Of a stretch of 7,340 nucleotides of DNA, positions 6,036 through 7,340 are shown in pieces. A program made the translations under genes and the position numbers. Within the stretch, counting starts at the first letter, position 1, and the number at the start of each line of letters is the position of its first letter. Source of the stretch: Limnoraphis robusta CS-951 (lineage in GTDB: Bacteria; Cyanobacteriota; Cyanobacteriia; Cyanobacteriales; Microcoleaceae); contig NZ_LATL02000359.1 in the NCBI RefSeq assembly GCF_000972705.2, forward strand, positions 10,735-18,074. Direction: 5' to 3'. Below the pieces are notes generated by a model, which was given only the letters and a program-made list of their open reading frames with translations, was not told the DNA's origin and searched no databases.

Positions 6036-7097
6036 ATGAAAAATACGAACTCCACTGAAAAAACAGAAACAATATTTGGGCAGATATTTCGACCTGTTCC
6101 CGTTTTGGTTTCAGGTATTTTTTTGGGATCAATTGCAACAGTTTATGGAACGCTTACCCACGTTAATCTATTCAACTATTTAGGTTCAAACAACAAAGAT
6201 ATTGTTGAATTTTATCAGGAATTATTGGGATTTTCGGATGATTATTTTAATAACAAACATCAATTTAAAGGTTATGTAGAAGAACTTAATATTACAGTAA
6301 ACCCTGACAACTTTAAGCTCTATGCTTTGCAAAATTCGCTCTGTGAGAACGCAATACTAGAAGGCGACCAACTCCTGATTCCCGCACCACCGGAAGAAAA
6401 AGCAGGAGATAAAGATGACCGCTTTGAAATCGTTAAAAAACAAATTGATAAAATTATTAATGATGGGGTGGGAAACCTAGAACTTGTGAATATTAACAAT
6501 GAACCCGCCTCAATTGAAATAAATCTTTTAACACCAGAAAGAACCTGTATTCGTAAGCCAAAAGAGATTAAAGATTTAGAAAAAATGCTGCAAGAAAGAA
6601 AATGGAAAGAAGCCGATCTCAAGACCTATGATGTCATGCTAAAAGTCACCAATCGCAAAGCAGAAGGATACTTAGACAGTGAATCCATCCAAAACTTCCC
6701 CTGTTCCTATTTAGAAACCCTTGATCAACTCTGGACTCGATACTCTGGGGGACAATTTGGTTTGACTGTTCAGAAAGAAATTTATAAAGAAACCGGAAAC
6801 AAGTTAACAGAAGATCATCTTAGAAAATACGATCCCGATGCCTATATTCATTTTAATGATTTAGTGCGATGGATCGAAACCGGAAACAATGGAAAAGAAA
6901 GCTGGAAACCTTATGATCAACTCACCTTTTCTCTGGATGCTCCCAAAGGTCATCTTCCTCGCTTAGAAAGACTCGAAGCAGGAATGGAAAAACAACCCAG
7001 TTATCAACTCATCTCCCCCAATTCCTTACCCCTGACCTCTCAGGAAATCCAAGCCCGAAACTTTCTGTTTTCACGGGTAGAAATCTGTGAACTCTAA
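6036..7097 (+). CDS. GUN4 domain protein with N-terminal membrane anchor
   Basis: Residues about 176-310 of this 353-residue protein form a GUN4 domain: 'EADLKTYDVMLKV' (192-204), 'AEGYLDSESIQNFPC' (209-223), 'LETLDQLWTRYSGGQFGLTV' (226-245) and 'LTFSLDAPKGHLP' (296-308). GUN4 binds porphyrins and stimulates Mg-chelatase in chlorophyll synthesis, but many cyanobacterial GUN4 domains occur in fusions of unknown role, so this should not be called the canonical gun4. One hydrophobic segment at about 20-42 looks like an uncleaved anchor. Residues 43-175 match nothing I can name with certainty; 'ENAILEGDQLLIPAPP' (104-119) resembles the end of a LysM-like repeat, and 125-150 is charged and helical. 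A 43-residue tail follows the GUN4 core. An in-frame TGA 27 bp upstream fixes the ATG at 6036 as the first start; no Shine-Dalgarno is evident. Confidence 0.9.
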   Translation: MKNTNSTEKTETIFGQIFRPVPVLVSGIFLGSIATVYGTLTHVNLFNYLGSNNKDIVEFYQELLGFSDDYFNNKHQFKGYVEELNITVNPDNFKLYALQNSLCENAILEGDQLLIPAPPEEKAGDKDDRFEIVKKQIDKIINDGVGNLELVNINNEPASIEINLLTPERTCIRKPKEIKDLEKMLQERKWKEADLKTYDVMLKVTNRKAEGYLDSESIQNFPCSYLETLDQLWTRYSGGQFGLTVQKEIYKETGNKLTEDHLRKYDPDAYIHFNDLVRWIETGNNGKESWKPYDQLTFSLDAPKGHLPRLERLEAGMEKQPSYQLISPNSLPLTSQEIQARNFLFSRVEICEL

Positions 7098-7183
7098 TTC
7101 TATCTAATTCTAACTAGCCCAGAATTTAAAACTTCGTTACAATCAGGGAGAAACAGTCCATTGTCAACTTTGGTGGCCTGAAG

Positions 7184-7340
7184 ATGAACTGCGTTAGAAC
7201 CTCTCAAAACGATCCCATTACGGTGGATTTCTTACCCGCCGACCAAGTTCCATTTCCAGGAAAAGTCGGCTTGACATTTGCACCCGGAAAACAGCATCAA
7301 GGAATGCACTTTATGTGGAATCGGAATTTGTATCAAGATC
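7184..7340 (+). CDS. CDKN3/KAP-like dual-specificity phosphatase, N-terminal fragment
   Basis: Only the first 52 codons are visible; the gene runs off the window. The fragment contains 'DPITVDFLP' (10-18) and 'KVGLTFAPGK' (27-36), then 'WNRNLYQD' (45-52). This order matches the N-terminal part of cyclin-dependent kinase inhibitor 3 (KAP) family phosphatases (PI..(I/V)..LP, then LGL...PG, then RN...D), a group with cyanobacterial members annotated as dual-specificity or tyrosine phosphatases. The catalytic HCxxGxxR loop would lie beyond the window, so activity cannot be judged. The ATG at 7184 is the only standard start: the frame is open back to TAA at 7127-7129 with no ATG, GTG or TTG between. 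GGTGG seven bases upstream is a poor ribosome site, and TACAAT at 7138-7143 is a possible -10. It follows the GUN4-domain gene by 86 bp. Confidence 0.65.
   Translation, partial: MNCVRTSQNDPITVDFLPADQVPFPGKVGLTFAPGKQHQGMHFMWNRNLYQD

Noticed and set aside
6320..6622. 100-codon minus strand open frame opposite the GUN4-domain gene
   Set aside because: It is Ser/Phe-rich and antisense to the coding frame, with no independent support.
7093..7112. Two tandem units CTAATTCTAT / CTAATTCTAA after the GUN4-domain gene
   Set aside because: Only two imperfect 10-nt units in AT-rich DNA; too short to call a repeat array.
5643..7122. ACTAGCCCAG at 5643-5652 and 7113-7122, flanking the GUN4-domain gene, as insertion repeats
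   Set aside because: Several 10-nt matches are expected by chance in a window of this size, and there are no terminal inverted repeats or transposase.

Overview
The window looks like chromosomal DNA of a cyanobacterium, most likely a filamentous, fairly AT-rich one of the Oscillatoriales type (the lineage is an inference). The strongest evidence is a complete chlM (Mg-protoporphyrin IX methyltransferase) and a GUN4-domain protein, both tied to chlorophyll synthesis. Supporting evidence is a Uma2/DUF820 nuclease-like gene, a DUF3124 lipoprotein, one HIP1 palindrome (GCGATCGC) and a hairpin with GGGGCGGGTT / AACCCGCCCC arms.

Layout. The window opens on the 3' end of a + strand DUF364 gene, which converges on a minus strand methionine aminopeptidase (map) after 34 bp. 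The minus strand continues with a DUF423 membrane protein, a 178-bp gap holding the G+C-rich hairpin, a Uma2-family gene, a small membrane protein with a winged-helix-like tail (29 bp upstream of Uma2, probably co-transcribed with it) and chlM. A 120-bp divergent region separates chlM from a + strand pair: a NhaP2/CvrA-like K+(Na+)/H+ antiporter and, 34 bp later, a DUF3124 lipoprotein. A 535-bp gap without a convincing gene follows. It holds inverted repeats with alternative pairings, a perfect TATAAT, two close 10-nt direct repeats and a 35-codon open frame. Then come a GUN4-domain protein with an N-terminal membrane anchor and, cut by the window edge, the start of a CDKN3/KAP-like dual-specificity phosphatase.

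How the genes fit together. Most are housekeeping or conserved hypothetical genes in short transcription units rather than one system. Two associations deserve attention. One is chlM with a GUN4-type protein 2.5 kb away: GUN4 stimulates Mg-chelatase, the step just before ChlM. The other is the antiporter with the lipoprotein, which form an apparent two-gene operon. I found no CRISPR array, transposase, rRNA or convincing tRNA, and no clear new multi-gene defence or biosynthetic system. The most unusual items are the membrane-anchored GUN4 protein and the structured gap upstream of it.
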